Source of the DNA: an uncultured Pelagibacteraceae bacterium | Lineage (GTDB): Bacteria > Pseudomonadota > Alphaproteobacteria > Pelagibacterales > Pelagibacteraceae | Assembly (NCBI GenBank): GCA_902598015.1 | Contig: CACJZT010000002.1 | Span: 120,199 to 184,198, forward strand | Direction: 5' to 3' | DNA: 64,000 nt | In this document: piece after piece, positions 56,315 to 64,000 of the stretch | Layout: every line of letters begins with the position of its first letter | Position numbering within the stretch: the stretch's first letter is position 1 | The notes under the pieces: model-generated | Databases searched by the model: none | Told to the model about the DNA's origin: nothing | The model's input: only the letters and a program-made list of their open reading frames with translations | Made by a program: the position numbers and the translations under genes

Positions 56315-58056
56315 TGAAAAATATCGATATTATAAAAAGATTGTATAGTGATTATACGACAAAACATCTTAACAAAATTATACTTGCTATAATTTTTTCT
56401 ATTTTTGTTGCTGGTGCCACATCAGCAACAGCATGGTTACTCGACCCTGCGATAGAAAAAATTTTTATAAATAAAGATCAAAGTTTAATTTTTATAATTC
56501 CACTTTTAATCATAATAGCTTTTGCTACTAAAGGTATATCTCTATATTTAGCAAAGGTTTTAATGATAAAAACTGCAGAAGAAGTGAAAAAAAATATTCA
56601 AATCGATATGTTATCTTCTTTCATAAAAGCTGATACTGAAAAAATTGAGGATAAACATTCAGGTAAATATATTTCAAATCTCAACTTTGATGTAAATCAA
56701 ATAACGGGAATGTTAAGTAACGCAGTTTTAAATTTATTCAAGGATGGCTTAACACTCATTGGCTTATTATTTGTAATGTTCTTCCAGAATTGGAGGCTTT
56801 CACTTATAGCTTTAATTATGCTTCCTATAGCATCAATTACTGCTAAAAAATTAGGTAAGCGTATTGTAAAGGTTGCTACAGAAGCACAAGAAAAATCTGG
56901 TGATTTAAACAAATATTTAATTGATCTTTTTAAAAACCACAAAATTATAAAAATCTTCCAAAGAGAAAATTATGAGAATGAAAGATCGGAAAAATTTGTA
57001 AATGAGCTAAAAGAAAAAACAATAAAAATTCATAGTGTATTTATAAGGTCAACACCTATTATGGAAGTTGTAACTGGAATTATGATTGCAATATTAATTT
57101 TTTATTCTGGTAAATTAATTATGAATGATCAACTGAGTATAAATAATTTCTTTTCTTTTTTAGCTGCAATGATGCTTGCATATCAACCGGTTAAATCTTT
57201 GGCGAATGTAAATGTTTCATTTGGCCAAGGTTTGTCTGCTGGAAAAAGAATACTACCTATTATAGATCAAAAGAATAAGATTTCATCAAATGAAAATGGC
57301 AAAGTATTAGATATAAGCAATGCATCAATAAAATTTCAAAATATTAATTTTAGTTATAAATCAAATCTTAACAATATAGTGCTTAAAAATATTAATATTG
57401 ACATAGCTGGCAGAAAAATGACAGCTTTAGTGGGTCACAGCGGATCTGGCAAATCTACAATATTAAATTTAATTCCAAGAATTTATGATGCAGACTCCGG
57501 GGAAATTCTAATTGATAATCAAAAAGTACAAAACCTTAATCTGAAATCATTAAGAAAAGAAATATCTATAGTTGATCAAAATACAACACTTTTTGATGAT
57601 ACAATTTTTAACAATATCAAATATGCCAAACCAGAGGCGAGTGATGAAGAAATTTTTAAAGCTGCAAAAATATCAATGTGTACAGATTTTATAGAAAAAT
57701 TAGAAGATAAATTTCAGACTGTTATTGGAGAAAATGGAATAAAATTATCAGGTGGTGAAAAGCAAAGACTTTCAATAGCCAGAGCTTTGTTAAAGGATAG
57801 CAAAATAATTCTTTTAGACGAAGCAACTTCATCTCTTGATTCTGAAACAGAAGAAAAAATACAAAAAGCTATTGACGAATTAACAAAAAATAAAACAACA
57901 GTAGTTATTGCTCATAGATTATCAACTATTCTTAATTCAGAAAAAATTTATGTGGTTAATAAAGGTTCTATAGAATCATCAGGGAAACATGATGATTTAA
58001 TCAAAAATTCATTGCTTTATAAAAACTTCTACGAAAGGCAAATAAAAAATAACTAA
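56314..58056 (+). CDS. msbA: Lipid A export ABC transporter MsbA-like
   Basis: A 580-aa half-transporter with an N-terminal six-helix ABC exporter domain and a C-terminal ATPase. Visible are Walker A GHSGSGKST, the Q-loop IVDQNTTLFDD, signature LSGGEKQRLSIARAL, Walker B ILLDEATSSLD, and the H-loop VIAHRLST. MsbA flips lipid A-core across the inner membrane; the neighbouring waaA, lpxK and lpxL genes support that over a multidrug role. Both ends overlap neighbours by one base. Confidence 0.9.
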   Translation: MKNIDIIKRLYSDYTTKHLNKIILAIIFSIFVAGATSATAWLLDPAIEKIFINKDQSLIFIIPLLIIIAFATKGISLYLAKVLMIKTAEEVKKNIQIDMLSSFIKADTEKIEDKHSGKYISNLNFDVNQITGMLSNAVLNLFKDGLTLIGLLFVMFFQNWRLSLIALIMLPIASITAKKLGKRIVKVATEAQEKSGDLNKYLIDLFKNHKIIKIFQRENYENERSEKFVNELKEKTIKIHSVFIRSTPIMEVVTGIMIAILIFYSGKLIMNDQLSINNFFSFLAAMMLAYQPVKSLANVNVSFGQGLSAGKRILPIIDQKNKISSNENGKVLDISNASIKFQNINFSYKSNLNNIVLKNINIDIAGRKMTALVGHSGSGKSTILNLIPRIYDADSGEILIDNQKVQNLNLKSLRKEISIVDQNTTLFDDTIFNNIKYAKPEASDEEIFKAAKISMCTDFIEKLEDKFQTVIGENGIKLSGGEKQRLSIARALLKDSKIILLDEATSSLDSETEEKIQKAIDELTKNKTTVVIAHRLSTILNSEKIYVVNKGSIESSGKHDDLIKNSLLYKNFYERQIKNN

Positions 58057-59285
58057 TGTATTTTTTGTATAATATATTAGGAATTATTTTTTTTTTAATC
58101 TCACCATTTATATTATTTTTTAGAATGATTAATGGAAAGGAAGATTGGAGAAGAATCTTAGAAAAATACGCTTACTATATTAAAAAAAAGCCTGATACAA
58201 CTGTATGGTTTCACGGTGCAAGTGTTGGGGAAATCATGAGTATTCTCCCTTTGATAAATAAGTTTGAAAAAGATAAATCTATAAAAAAAATTTTACTTAC
58301 TTCATCTACATTAAGTTCTGCATCAATAATTGCAAAAAAACCATTAAAGAAAACAACTCATATTTACTATCCATTTGATATTGGATTTATATGCAATAAC
58401 TTTTTAAATTATTGGCAACCAAAAATCGCAATATTTGTAGATTCTGAAATCTGGCCGAATATGTATGAAAAATTAAATTCAAAAAAAATACCTCTTATTT
58501 TAATCAATGCTAGAATTACGAGTAAAAGTTTCAAAAGATGGCAAATCTTTTCATCTTTTGCAAAAAATGTTTTCAGTAAAATAAGTATAGCTTTACCTCA
58601 AAATCAAGAAACCCAAAAATATTTAAAAAGATTGGGTGTTAAAAAAATTAAATTTATAGGAAATTTAAAGTATTTTAAAAATGATAAACAAAGTTTAAAG
58701 AAAAATGTTAAAAACTTATTTAAAAATAAAAAAGTATTCTGTGCAGCTAGCACTCATTATAATGAAGAGAAAATTATTGGAAAATTACATTTAAAATTGA
58801 AGAAAAAGTTTAAGAATTTAATTACAGTATTGATTCCACGTCACATAAATAGATCAGAGGAAATAAGGCAACAACTTAGAAAATTAAAACTGATAGTTAC
58901 CGAAAGATCAAGCGGACATAAACCATCTGATAATTGTGACGTATATATTGTTAATACATATGGAGAAATGTCAAAATTTTTAAGACTTTCAAATGTTACA
59001 TTTATTGGTGGATCTTTAGTAAACCATGGAGGACAAAACCCATTAGAAGCTGTAAGAATGGGTAATTACGTGATGCATGGTAGAAAAGTTCATAATTTTA
59101 AAGAAATATATAAGGAATTAAAAAAATTAAAAATATCCTCAGAGATTAAAAATATTGATCAAATGGAAAAAGTATTTGTAAAAAATCATAATTACAAAAT
59201 ATCAAACAGTAAAATTAATAAAATTAATTATTTAGGCTCTAAAATTTTTAAAAATAACGTTAAAGAAATTAAAAATTATTTATAA
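58056..59285 (+). CDS. waaA: 3-deoxy-D-manno-octulosonic acid transferase
   Basis: WaaA (KdtA) adds Kdo to lipid IVA on the cytoplasmic face of the inner membrane. The 409-aa GT-B/GT30 protein has an N-terminal membrane anchor, WFHGASVGEIMSILPLI, FVDSEIWPNM, LINARITSKSFKRW, and a C-terminal FIGGSLVNHGGQNPLEAV with the donor-binding Glu. Whether it is mono- or bifunctional cannot be judged. It overlaps msbA and lpxK by one base each. Confidence 0.95.
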   Translation: MYFLYNILGIIFFLISPFILFFRMINGKEDWRRILEKYAYYIKKKPDTTVWFHGASVGEIMSILPLINKFEKDKSIKKILLTSSTLSSASIIAKKPLKKTTHIYYPFDIGFICNNFLNYWQPKIAIFVDSEIWPNMYEKLNSKKIPLILINARITSKSFKRWQIFSSFAKNVFSKISIALPQNQETQKYLKRLGVKKIKFIGNLKYFKNDKQSLKKNVKNLFKNKKVFCAASTHYNEEKIIGKLHLKLKKKFKNLITVLIPRHINRSEEIRQQLRKLKLIVTERSSGHKPSDNCDVYIVNTYGEMSKFLRLSNVTFIGGSLVNHGGQNPLEAVRMGNYVMHGRKVHNFKEIYKELKKLKISSEIKNIDQMEKVFVKNHNYKISNSKINKINYLGSKIFKNNVKEIKNYL

Positions 59286-60208
59286 TGAAAGTAAAAAGAC
59301 CCATTTTTTGGGATAGTTTCAATTTCATATCATTATTACTCTTACCATTTAGTTTGATAACAATTATTTTCAATTTTTTTAAATCTTTAAGTCTTAAAAA
59401 ATATTTCAAAATAAAAACAATCTGTGTTGGAAATATTTACCTAGGTGGAACTGGAAAAACACCTTTAGTTTTAAAAATAAATGAAATGTTAAAATATAAG
59501 TTTAAAACTGTATTTATAAAAAAAGAATATAATGATCAAATTGATGAGCAAAATATTTTATCAAAATATGGAAATCTGATTTGTTTAAGTTTTAGAGATA
59601 TCGCGCTGAGAATTGCTGAGAAAAAAAATTACCAGTTAGCTATATTAGATGATGGTTTACAAGATAAAAGTTTAAATTATGATATTTCTATTGCTTGTTT
59701 TAATAGTTCAGAGCTAGTTGGAAATGGGCTAGTTTTGCCTGCTGGGCCATTAAGGGAAAGAATTACAAATATTTTAAATTATGATCTTGCATTTCTTAAT
59801 GGTGAAAAAAATAATAAAACTTTCGAGAAAACTCTAAAGAGATTGAATCCAAATTTAAAAATATTTAGAGCTAAATACACTCCTAGAAATCTTGAGTCTT
59901 TCAAATTTAAAAATAACTTTCTAGTTTTTTCAGGCATAGGTAATCCTTTGGAATTTCAACAAACATTAAAAAAATATAATTTTAAGATAAAAAAAACAAT
60001 GACTTTTCCTGACCATTATAAATATAAAAATTCTGATATAAATAATATAAAAAATATAGCTAAGACTAATAAATTAAAAATTATAACAACCGAAAAAGAC
60101 TACAATCGATTGTCAAATATACAAAAAAAGAATATCCAATTTTTAAAAATAGGATTAAAAATTGAAAAAGAAAAAGAATTTAAAAATTTTTTATTAAAGA
60201 AATTATGA
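59285..60208 (+). CDS. lpxK: Tetraacyldisaccharide 4'-kinase
   Basis: LpxK phosphorylates the 4' position of the lipid A disaccharide to form lipid IVA. The 307-aa protein has an N-terminal membrane anchor, the P-loop GGTGKTPLVLKI, the catalytic AILDDGLQDKSLNYD region, and LPAGPLRERI. Its TGA (60206-60208) overlaps an ATG at 60205 as ATGA, which points to the natural start of the next gene in another frame. Confidence 0.94.
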   Translation: MKVKRPIFWDSFNFISLLLLPFSLITIIFNFFKSLSLKKYFKIKTICVGNIYLGGTGKTPLVLKINEMLKYKFKTVFIKKEYNDQIDEQNILSKYGNLICLSFRDIALRIAEKKNYQLAILDDGLQDKSLNYDISIACFNSSELVGNGLVLPAGPLRERITNILNYDLAFLNGEKNNKTFEKTLKRLNPNLKIFRAKYTPRNLESFKFKNNFLVFSGIGNPLEFQQTLKKYNFKIKKTMTFPDHYKYKNSDINNIKNIAKTNKLKIITTEKDYNRLSNIQKKNIQFLKIGLKIEKEKEFKNFLLKKL

Positions 60209-60226
60209 GGAAGTTTTTTTATTTAA

Positions 60227-61060
60227 TTGAATTTAATAAAATTGTTTTTTTTTATACTTATTATAATTGGTTATAAAAATGGATCTAATTTAGGAGATTT
60301 CATTGGGCGCTTGTTTGGTCCAATATTTAGATCAAAAAAGTTAATTGAAAATAATTTGGAACAATCTGGCATTGTAGACAAAAAAAATTACAATAAAATT
60401 ATCAGCAAAATATATGGAAATTATGGAAGAATACTTGCTGAATATCCTTTTCTTAAAGCATTTAGAAATAACAATTTAAATAAATTTATTGAAATAGAAG
60501 GGCTTGAAAACCTAAACAAAATTAAAAAAGAAAAAAGACGAGCTGTATTTATATCTGGTCATTTCAATAATTTTGAATTAATGGCGCTCCAAATAGAAAA
60601 GGCTGGTATAAATTTGTGCGCTATTTATAGACCGCTAAATAACGTATTCCTTAACAAAACCATGGAAGAAATTAGAGAAAATTTCATATGCAAAAATCAA
60701 ATTAAAAAAGGAAGATCAGGCACAAGACAGATTATTGAAAATATAAAAAAAGGTAACTCAGTAGCTTTAATGATAGACCAAAGGGTAAGGGAAGGAATAA
60801 AAATTAATTTTTTTGGTAAACCAGCTAGTACTACGACCATACCCGCACAATTAATTAAAAAATATAAATGTGATCTAGTGCCTATTTATATAGAGAGAAG
60901 AAAAAATAATTATTTTAAAATGTTTGTTTCAGAACCGATTAAAATCGGGAACAATAAATCAATCAAAGAAATCACTGAACATCTAAATAAGATACTTGAA
61001 AAAATGATTTTAAAAAATATAGACCAGTGGATCTGGACTCACGATAGGTGGAAAACATAA
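60227..61060 (+). CDS. lpxL: Lipid A lauroyl/myristoyl acyltransferase (LpxL/HtrB family), 5' end frame-disrupted
   Basis: The protein has the LPLAT acyltransferase motif FISGHFNNFELM (HFxNxE-like), YRPLNN, KGRSGTRQII and MIDQRVREGI, as in LpxL/HtrB, which adds a secondary acyl chain to Kdo2-lipid IVA. The long open frame starts with TTG 60227 immediately after an in-frame TAA. A natural ATG at 60205 (ATGA with lpxK) opens MRKFFYLIEF but is shifted by one base and stops at 60276. Removing one T from the T9 run (60245-60253) joins the frames into a normal anchor. So this is a TTG start, a slippage site or a sequence error. Confidence 0.88.
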   Translation: MNLIKLFFFILIIIGYKNGSNLGDFIGRLFGPIFRSKKLIENNLEQSGIVDKKNYNKIISKIYGNYGRILAEYPFLKAFRNNNLNKFIEIEGLENLNKIKKEKRRAVFISGHFNNFELMALQIEKAGINLCAIYRPLNNVFLNKTMEEIRENFICKNQIKKGRSGTRQIIENIKKGNSVALMIDQRVREGIKINFFGKPASTTTIPAQLIKKYKCDLVPIYIERRKNNYFKMFVSEPIKIGNNKSIKEITEHLNKILEKMILKNIDQWIWTHDRWKT

Positions 61061-61258
61061 TCAGTTTTTATCTAATAAATCTCTTTTCATTGAGGCCTCA
61101 ACATACGAAAAATAGGCTTCCTGTTCTTCAACGTTCCAGTAAGCTAAGTTTTCAAGTGGTATTTTTTTTTTTGAGATTGCACAAATCACATGATCACCAT
61201 CTTCAATGATCTCAAAATTGTTTGCTAAGTATTTTAATTTAGCTAACTTATTTAACAT
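61061..61258 (-). CDS. DUF2093 family small protein
   Basis: A 65-aa soluble protein with the pattern AKLKYLANNFEIIEDGDHVICAISKKKIPLENLAYWNVEEQEAY (short motifs: GDHVICAI, IPLENLAYWNVE), which I recognise as alphaproteobacterial DUF2093. Function is unknown. Its stop abuts that of the acyltransferase gene with no gap, and it is divergent from purD with 22 nt between starts. Confidence 0.82.
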   Translation of the reverse strand: MLNKLAKLKYLANNFEIIEDGDHVICAISKKKIPLENLAYWNVEEQEAYFSYVEASMKRDLLDKN

Positions 61259-61280
61259 ATTTAAGATATATATTTACTAA

Positions 61281-62546
61281 ATGAAAATTGCAATTATTGG
61301 AAGTGGAGGACGAGAGCATGCTTTAGTTCATCACTTAAGTAATTCAAATAAAATAACAAAAATATATTCAATACCTGGTAATGCTGGTACCGAAGAAATA
61401 TCTGTAAATATTGATTTAAATTTGGAAAATTTTCAAGATTTGTATAATTTTATTAAGAAAGAACAAATAGAATTGGTGATTGTTGGTCCAGAAAAACCAT
61501 TAGTCGAAGGATTAGTAGATTTCCTAGAGTCAAAAAATATTAAAGTTTTTGGTCCTAGAAAAAAAGTAGCTCAATTAGAAGGCTCAAAAATATTTACAAA
61601 ACAAATTTGTGAGAAATTTAACATACCAACTGCTAAATTTAAAATTTGTAAATCCAGAGAAGACACATTTTTATTTCTATCATCATCTAATTTTCCTCTA
61701 GTTGTAAAGGCGGATGTTCTTGCTGCAGGCAAAGGTGTTTATATATGTCAAAATGTCGATGAGGCTAGAACTGCTGTTAATGAAATATTTGATGGTAAAT
61801 TTGGTAAAACAGATCAAGTGTTAATTGAAGAATTTTTAGAAGGTGATGAGATGAGTTTTTTTATTATTTCAGATGGAATTAGTTTTAAAACTTTTAATAC
61901 AGCTCAAGACCATAAAAGAGTTGGTGAAGGTGATACTGGAAAGAACACGGGAGGAATGGGAGCTTATTCACCTTCAAGCTTAATTAACAATGATTTAGAA
62001 AATAAAATTTTAAACAAAATAATTGAGCCAACTTTAAAAGCTATAAGTGAAATGAATGAGAAATACGTCGGTTTTTTATATGCCGGCTTAATGATAAAAA
62101 ATAATGAACCATACCTAATTGAATATAATGTCAGGATGGGTGATCCTGAATGCCAAACTATATTACCTTTGGTTGACAGTGATTTGTTAGAAATAATAAA
62201 TGCTTGTTGTAATTCAAAATTAGAGACACACAAAATAAAATGGAAAAATAAAAAAAGTATGTGCATTGCTTTATGCTCAAAAGGATATCCTGAAAAATAT
62301 AATAAGAATGTTGAAATTAAAAATTTAAAAAAATTCAAATCAACCAAAGATAATTTTATTTTTCATGCTGGAACTAAAAGTTATGGAAATAAAATTGTAG
62401 CAGTTGGTGGTAGAGTAATAAATTTTGTAAATATCTCAGATAGCTATTTATCAAGCAGAAAAGAAATCATCAATCAGATTAAGAAATTGAATTGGGAAGA
62501 TGGTTTTTATAGATCAGATATAGGTCATAAAGTCATAGATAAATGA
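61281..62546 (+). CDS. purD: Phosphoribosylamine--glycine ligase
   Basis: PurD makes glycinamide ribonucleotide in purine synthesis. The 421-aa ATP-grasp protein has KIAIIGSGGREHALVHHL at the start, VVGPEKPLVEGLVD, the ATP-grasp KADVLAAGKGV, QDHKRVGEGDTGKNTGGMGAYSP (motif core GDTGKNTGGMGAYSP), and YNVRMGDPECQ. Length is normal. It overlaps rsmD by 4 nt (ATGA). Its substrate phosphoribosylamine is made from PRPP, whose synthase (prs) is at 15 kb. Confidence 0.97.
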   Translation: MKIAIIGSGGREHALVHHLSNSNKITKIYSIPGNAGTEEISVNIDLNLENFQDLYNFIKKEQIELVIVGPEKPLVEGLVDFLESKNIKVFGPRKKVAQLEGSKIFTKQICEKFNIPTAKFKICKSREDTFLFLSSSNFPLVVKADVLAAGKGVYICQNVDEARTAVNEIFDGKFGKTDQVLIEEFLEGDEMSFFIISDGISFKTFNTAQDHKRVGEGDTGKNTGGMGAYSPSSLINNDLENKILNKIIEPTLKAISEMNEKYVGFLYAGLMIKNNEPYLIEYNVRMGDPECQTILPLVDSDLLEIINACCNSKLETHKIKWKNKKSMCIALCSKGYPEKYNKNVEIKNLKKFKSTKDNFIFHAGTKSYGNKIVAVGGRVINFVNISDSYLSSRKEIINQIKKLNWEDGFYRSDIGHKVIDK

Positions 62547-63109
62547 GAGTAATTGGTGGAAAACTAAGAGGGAAGTTTATTCATAATCCCACAGATAAAA
62601 CAACAAGACCTTTAAAGGATATGGTTAGAGAGTCGATATTTAATATTTTAGAGCATTCTAAGAATGAAAAAATTAAATTCAAAAATGATATAGTTTTGGA
62701 TTTATTTTCTGGCTCTGGTTCGTTTGGCATTGAATGTTTGTCTAGAGGGGTAAAAAAAGTTTTTTTTTTTGAAAATTACAGGCCCTCTTTAAAAGTTTTA
62801 GGAAAAAATATTAAGGATTTAAAAATTGATAAAGATTCAGTTATTAAGGAAATAAACGCTTATGAAATTTCTAAAGAAAATATAGATAATGAAAAAATTA
62901 ATTTAATATATTTGGATCCACCATTTAAAGATAAAAATATAAATAAATTATTAAGGAAAATTTTAGACCTAAAAATTGCTCACAAAAGTACATTAATAGT
63001 AATACATAGAAATAAGAGATTTAAAGAAAATTTTATAAGAGAATTTAAAGTTCTTAGAGAAAAAAAATATGGATTATCAAAAATAATATTTGGTAAATTA
63101 CTATTTTAG
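62543..63109 (+). CDS. rsmD: 16S rRNA (guanine(966)-N2)-methyltransferase RsmD
   Basis: RsmD methylates G966 of 16S rRNA. The 188-aa Rossmann-fold protein has GGKLRGKFIHNPTDKTTRPLKDMVRESIFNIL as an N-terminal signature (short motif TRPLKDMVRESIFN), the SAM loop LDLFSGSGSFGIE, and the catalytic DPPF in LIYLDPPFKDKN. The last 9 nt overlap pgi on the opposite strand. Confidence 0.95.
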   Translation: MRVIGGKLRGKFIHNPTDKTTRPLKDMVRESIFNILEHSKNEKIKFKNDIVLDLFSGSGSFGIECLSRGVKKVFFFENYRPSLKVLGKNIKDLKIDKDSVIKEINAYEISKENIDNEKINLIYLDPPFKDKNINKLLRKILDLKIAHKSTLIVIHRNKRFKENFIREFKVLREKKYGLSKIIFGKLLF

Positions 63110-64000
63110 AATTTTTTTTGTTTCTATTTTTATCAATTCAACTGAAGGTTGGTTAATTGGATTTACATTTAACAAGGAACTTAGCATTAAAGTTTCTAAA
63201 ATAAAAAATGTAAATAGTTCACCTAAAGTTTCCTCGTTTTTATTAATAATTTCAAAACTTCTAAATGATAACTTTTTCTTATTAAATACATTTTGTGTAG
63301 CTTTTTTTTGAGCGTACAACACTTGATTTAAGCTACTCTTTTTTAAGTGCTCCAATCCATCGAATAAATATGCATTATTAAATTTAAGTCGACTTCTCTC
63401 TCTAGTAGAAAAAAAACTAAAGAAATTATTTTTTGGACCATCTAAATAAAGTTGTAAAAGACTATGATTGTCCTTTGGCATTGTAGAGATTATTGGAAAA
63501 AAGCCATTACCCTTTTTTCCTAAACTTTCGGCAGATAATTGCTGGTACCATTTCAAAAAGTTATTTAATTTTTCATCATAATTTAAAATTACGCAATTCT
63601 TTTTTCCTTTAATAATATTTGAGTGAATTGAAGAAACATTTTCAATTAAAAAATTAACAAATGTTTTATTTTTTATTAGATAATTTAATCGTTTAAATTT
63701 TTTTTCATTTAAGCCCATCAATTCTGCTGGAATCATTCCGACTTCAGATAATACTGCATATCTTCCTCCAATATAATTTTTATGGTCTATTACATCAGAT
63801 TTCATTTTATTCGCTATGGCTCTTAGAATATTATTTTTATTTTCGGTGATTATTAAATTTTTATTTCTTTTTTGTTTTGTTAAAATCAAGTTTAAATTTG
63901 ATAATGTTTCTAGAGTATTACCTGATTTTGATATAATTATATTTAAACGTTTTTTGTTTGATTTTGTAATTCTAATGCTCTGTAGGTTATTATAAAAGAA
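63101..64000 (-). CDS. pgi: Glucose-6-phosphate isomerase, C-terminal part
   Basis: The frame stays open to the window edge at 64000, so the gene is cut by the window and the ORF track start at 63889 is an internal TTG. The upstream codons encode IIISKSGNTLETL, the phosphosugar-binding SIS signature of Pgi. The track portion shows GGRYAVLSEVGMIPAEL, LQLYLDGPKNN and a C-terminal NPINQPSVELIK. Pgi interconverts glucose 6-phosphate and fructose 6-phosphate. About 300 residues are present; the N-terminal domain is missing. Confidence 0.9.
   Translation of the reverse strand, partial: FFYNNLQSIRITKSNKKRLNIIISKSGNTLETLSNLNLILTKQKRNKNLIITENKNNILRAIANKMKSDVIDHKNYIGGRYAVLSEVGMIPAELMGLNEKKFKRLNYLIKNKTFVNFLIENVSSIHSNIIKGKKNCVILNYDEKLNNFLKWYQQLSAESLGKKGNGFFPIISTMPKDNHSLLQLYLDGPKNNFFSFFSTRERSRLKFNNAYLFDGLEHLKKSSLNQVLYAQKKATQNVFNKKKLSFRSFEIINKNEETLGELFTFFILETLMLSSLLNVNPINQPSVELIKIETKKILK

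Overview
The window looks like chromosomal DNA of a streamlined marine alphaproteobacterium of the SAR11 / Candidatus Pelagibacter type. The support is the very A+T-rich sequence with Lys/Asn/Ile-rich proteins, near-zero intergenic space, and alphaproteobacterial gene orders (mutY-dciA-dsbA-smc; lgt-midA-pgeF-prs-rplY-pth-ychF; ctaC-ctaD-ctaB-coxF-ctaG-ctaE-surf1-thrC; a separate F0 operon with both b and b' subunits; ccrM). It also carries a crtI-crtB-crtY-blh retinal cassette, as proteorhodopsin bacteria do. The assignment is from gene content and synteny only; no database search was run. I see no phage, IS element, CRISPR array or rRNA, and one tRNA.

Layout. 0-2 kb: 3' end of trxB, a PsiE-like membrane protein, aspC. 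2-9.7 kb: uvrB, a pteridine-reductase-like SDR, an unknown secreted protein with a GxSxG motif, folB, uvrC, pgsA, and opposing ilvE. 9.7-12.4 kb: MarR regulator, OmpR-type response regulator and EnvZ-type kinase (resembling PetP/PetR plus a kinase), then ubiK on the other strand. 12.4-18.3 kb: lgt, midA-like, pgeF, prs, rplY, pth, ychF. 18.3-20.9 kb: cytochrome bc1 operon petABC (minus). 20.9-22.7 kb: trmL, hemF, greA. 22.7-26.6 kb (minus): TPR protein, ispE, tRNA-Gln, cca. 26.6-29 kb: a UDG-family protein, rnhB, ccrM. 29-31.2 kb (minus): mutY and an FAD monooxygenase. 31.2-37.2 kb: dciA, a DsbA-like protein, a short smc, and atpI-B-E-F'-F. 37.2-44.4 kb: crtI, crtB, crtY, blh, a 56-aa membrane protein, ispH, thrB, rnhA and a lipoprotein. 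44.4-51.7 kb (minus): the aa3-type cytochrome oxidase operon with assembly factors, thrC and a peroxiredoxin. 51.8-55.4 kb: rsmE, HAD, pirin, quinone reductase, DUF2721. 55.4-61 kb: ubiA and a lipid A/Kdo operon msbA-waaA-lpxK-lpxL. 61-64 kb: DUF2093, purD, rsmD and partial pgi.

How the genes fit together. Much of the window is aerobic energy metabolism: the bc1 complex, cytochrome oxidase with its heme and copper assembly factors, the ATP synthase F0 sector, and ubiquinone genes (ubiA, ubiK). The carotenoid genes end in blh, which cleaves beta-carotene to retinal, the chromophore of proteorhodopsin; ispH, an isoprenoid precursor gene, follows in the same run. The rest is DNA repair (uvrB, uvrC, mutY, a UDG), chromosome maintenance (smc, dciA, ccrM), and amino acid, purine, folate and envelope synthesis.

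The points most worth a second look are: a ccrM promoter whose -35/-10 spacer is filled by an inverted repeat carrying GANTC sites; an SMC with no recognisable hinge; an lpxL-like gene whose natural ATGA-coupled start is out of frame by one base at a T9 tract; two small coupled membrane genes absent from the ORF track (56 aa after blh, 41 aa CoxF-like); mutY and dciA start codons back to back in CATATG; and convergent genes that nearly all overlap or abut at their 3' ends. No intergenic stretch reaches 300 bases.
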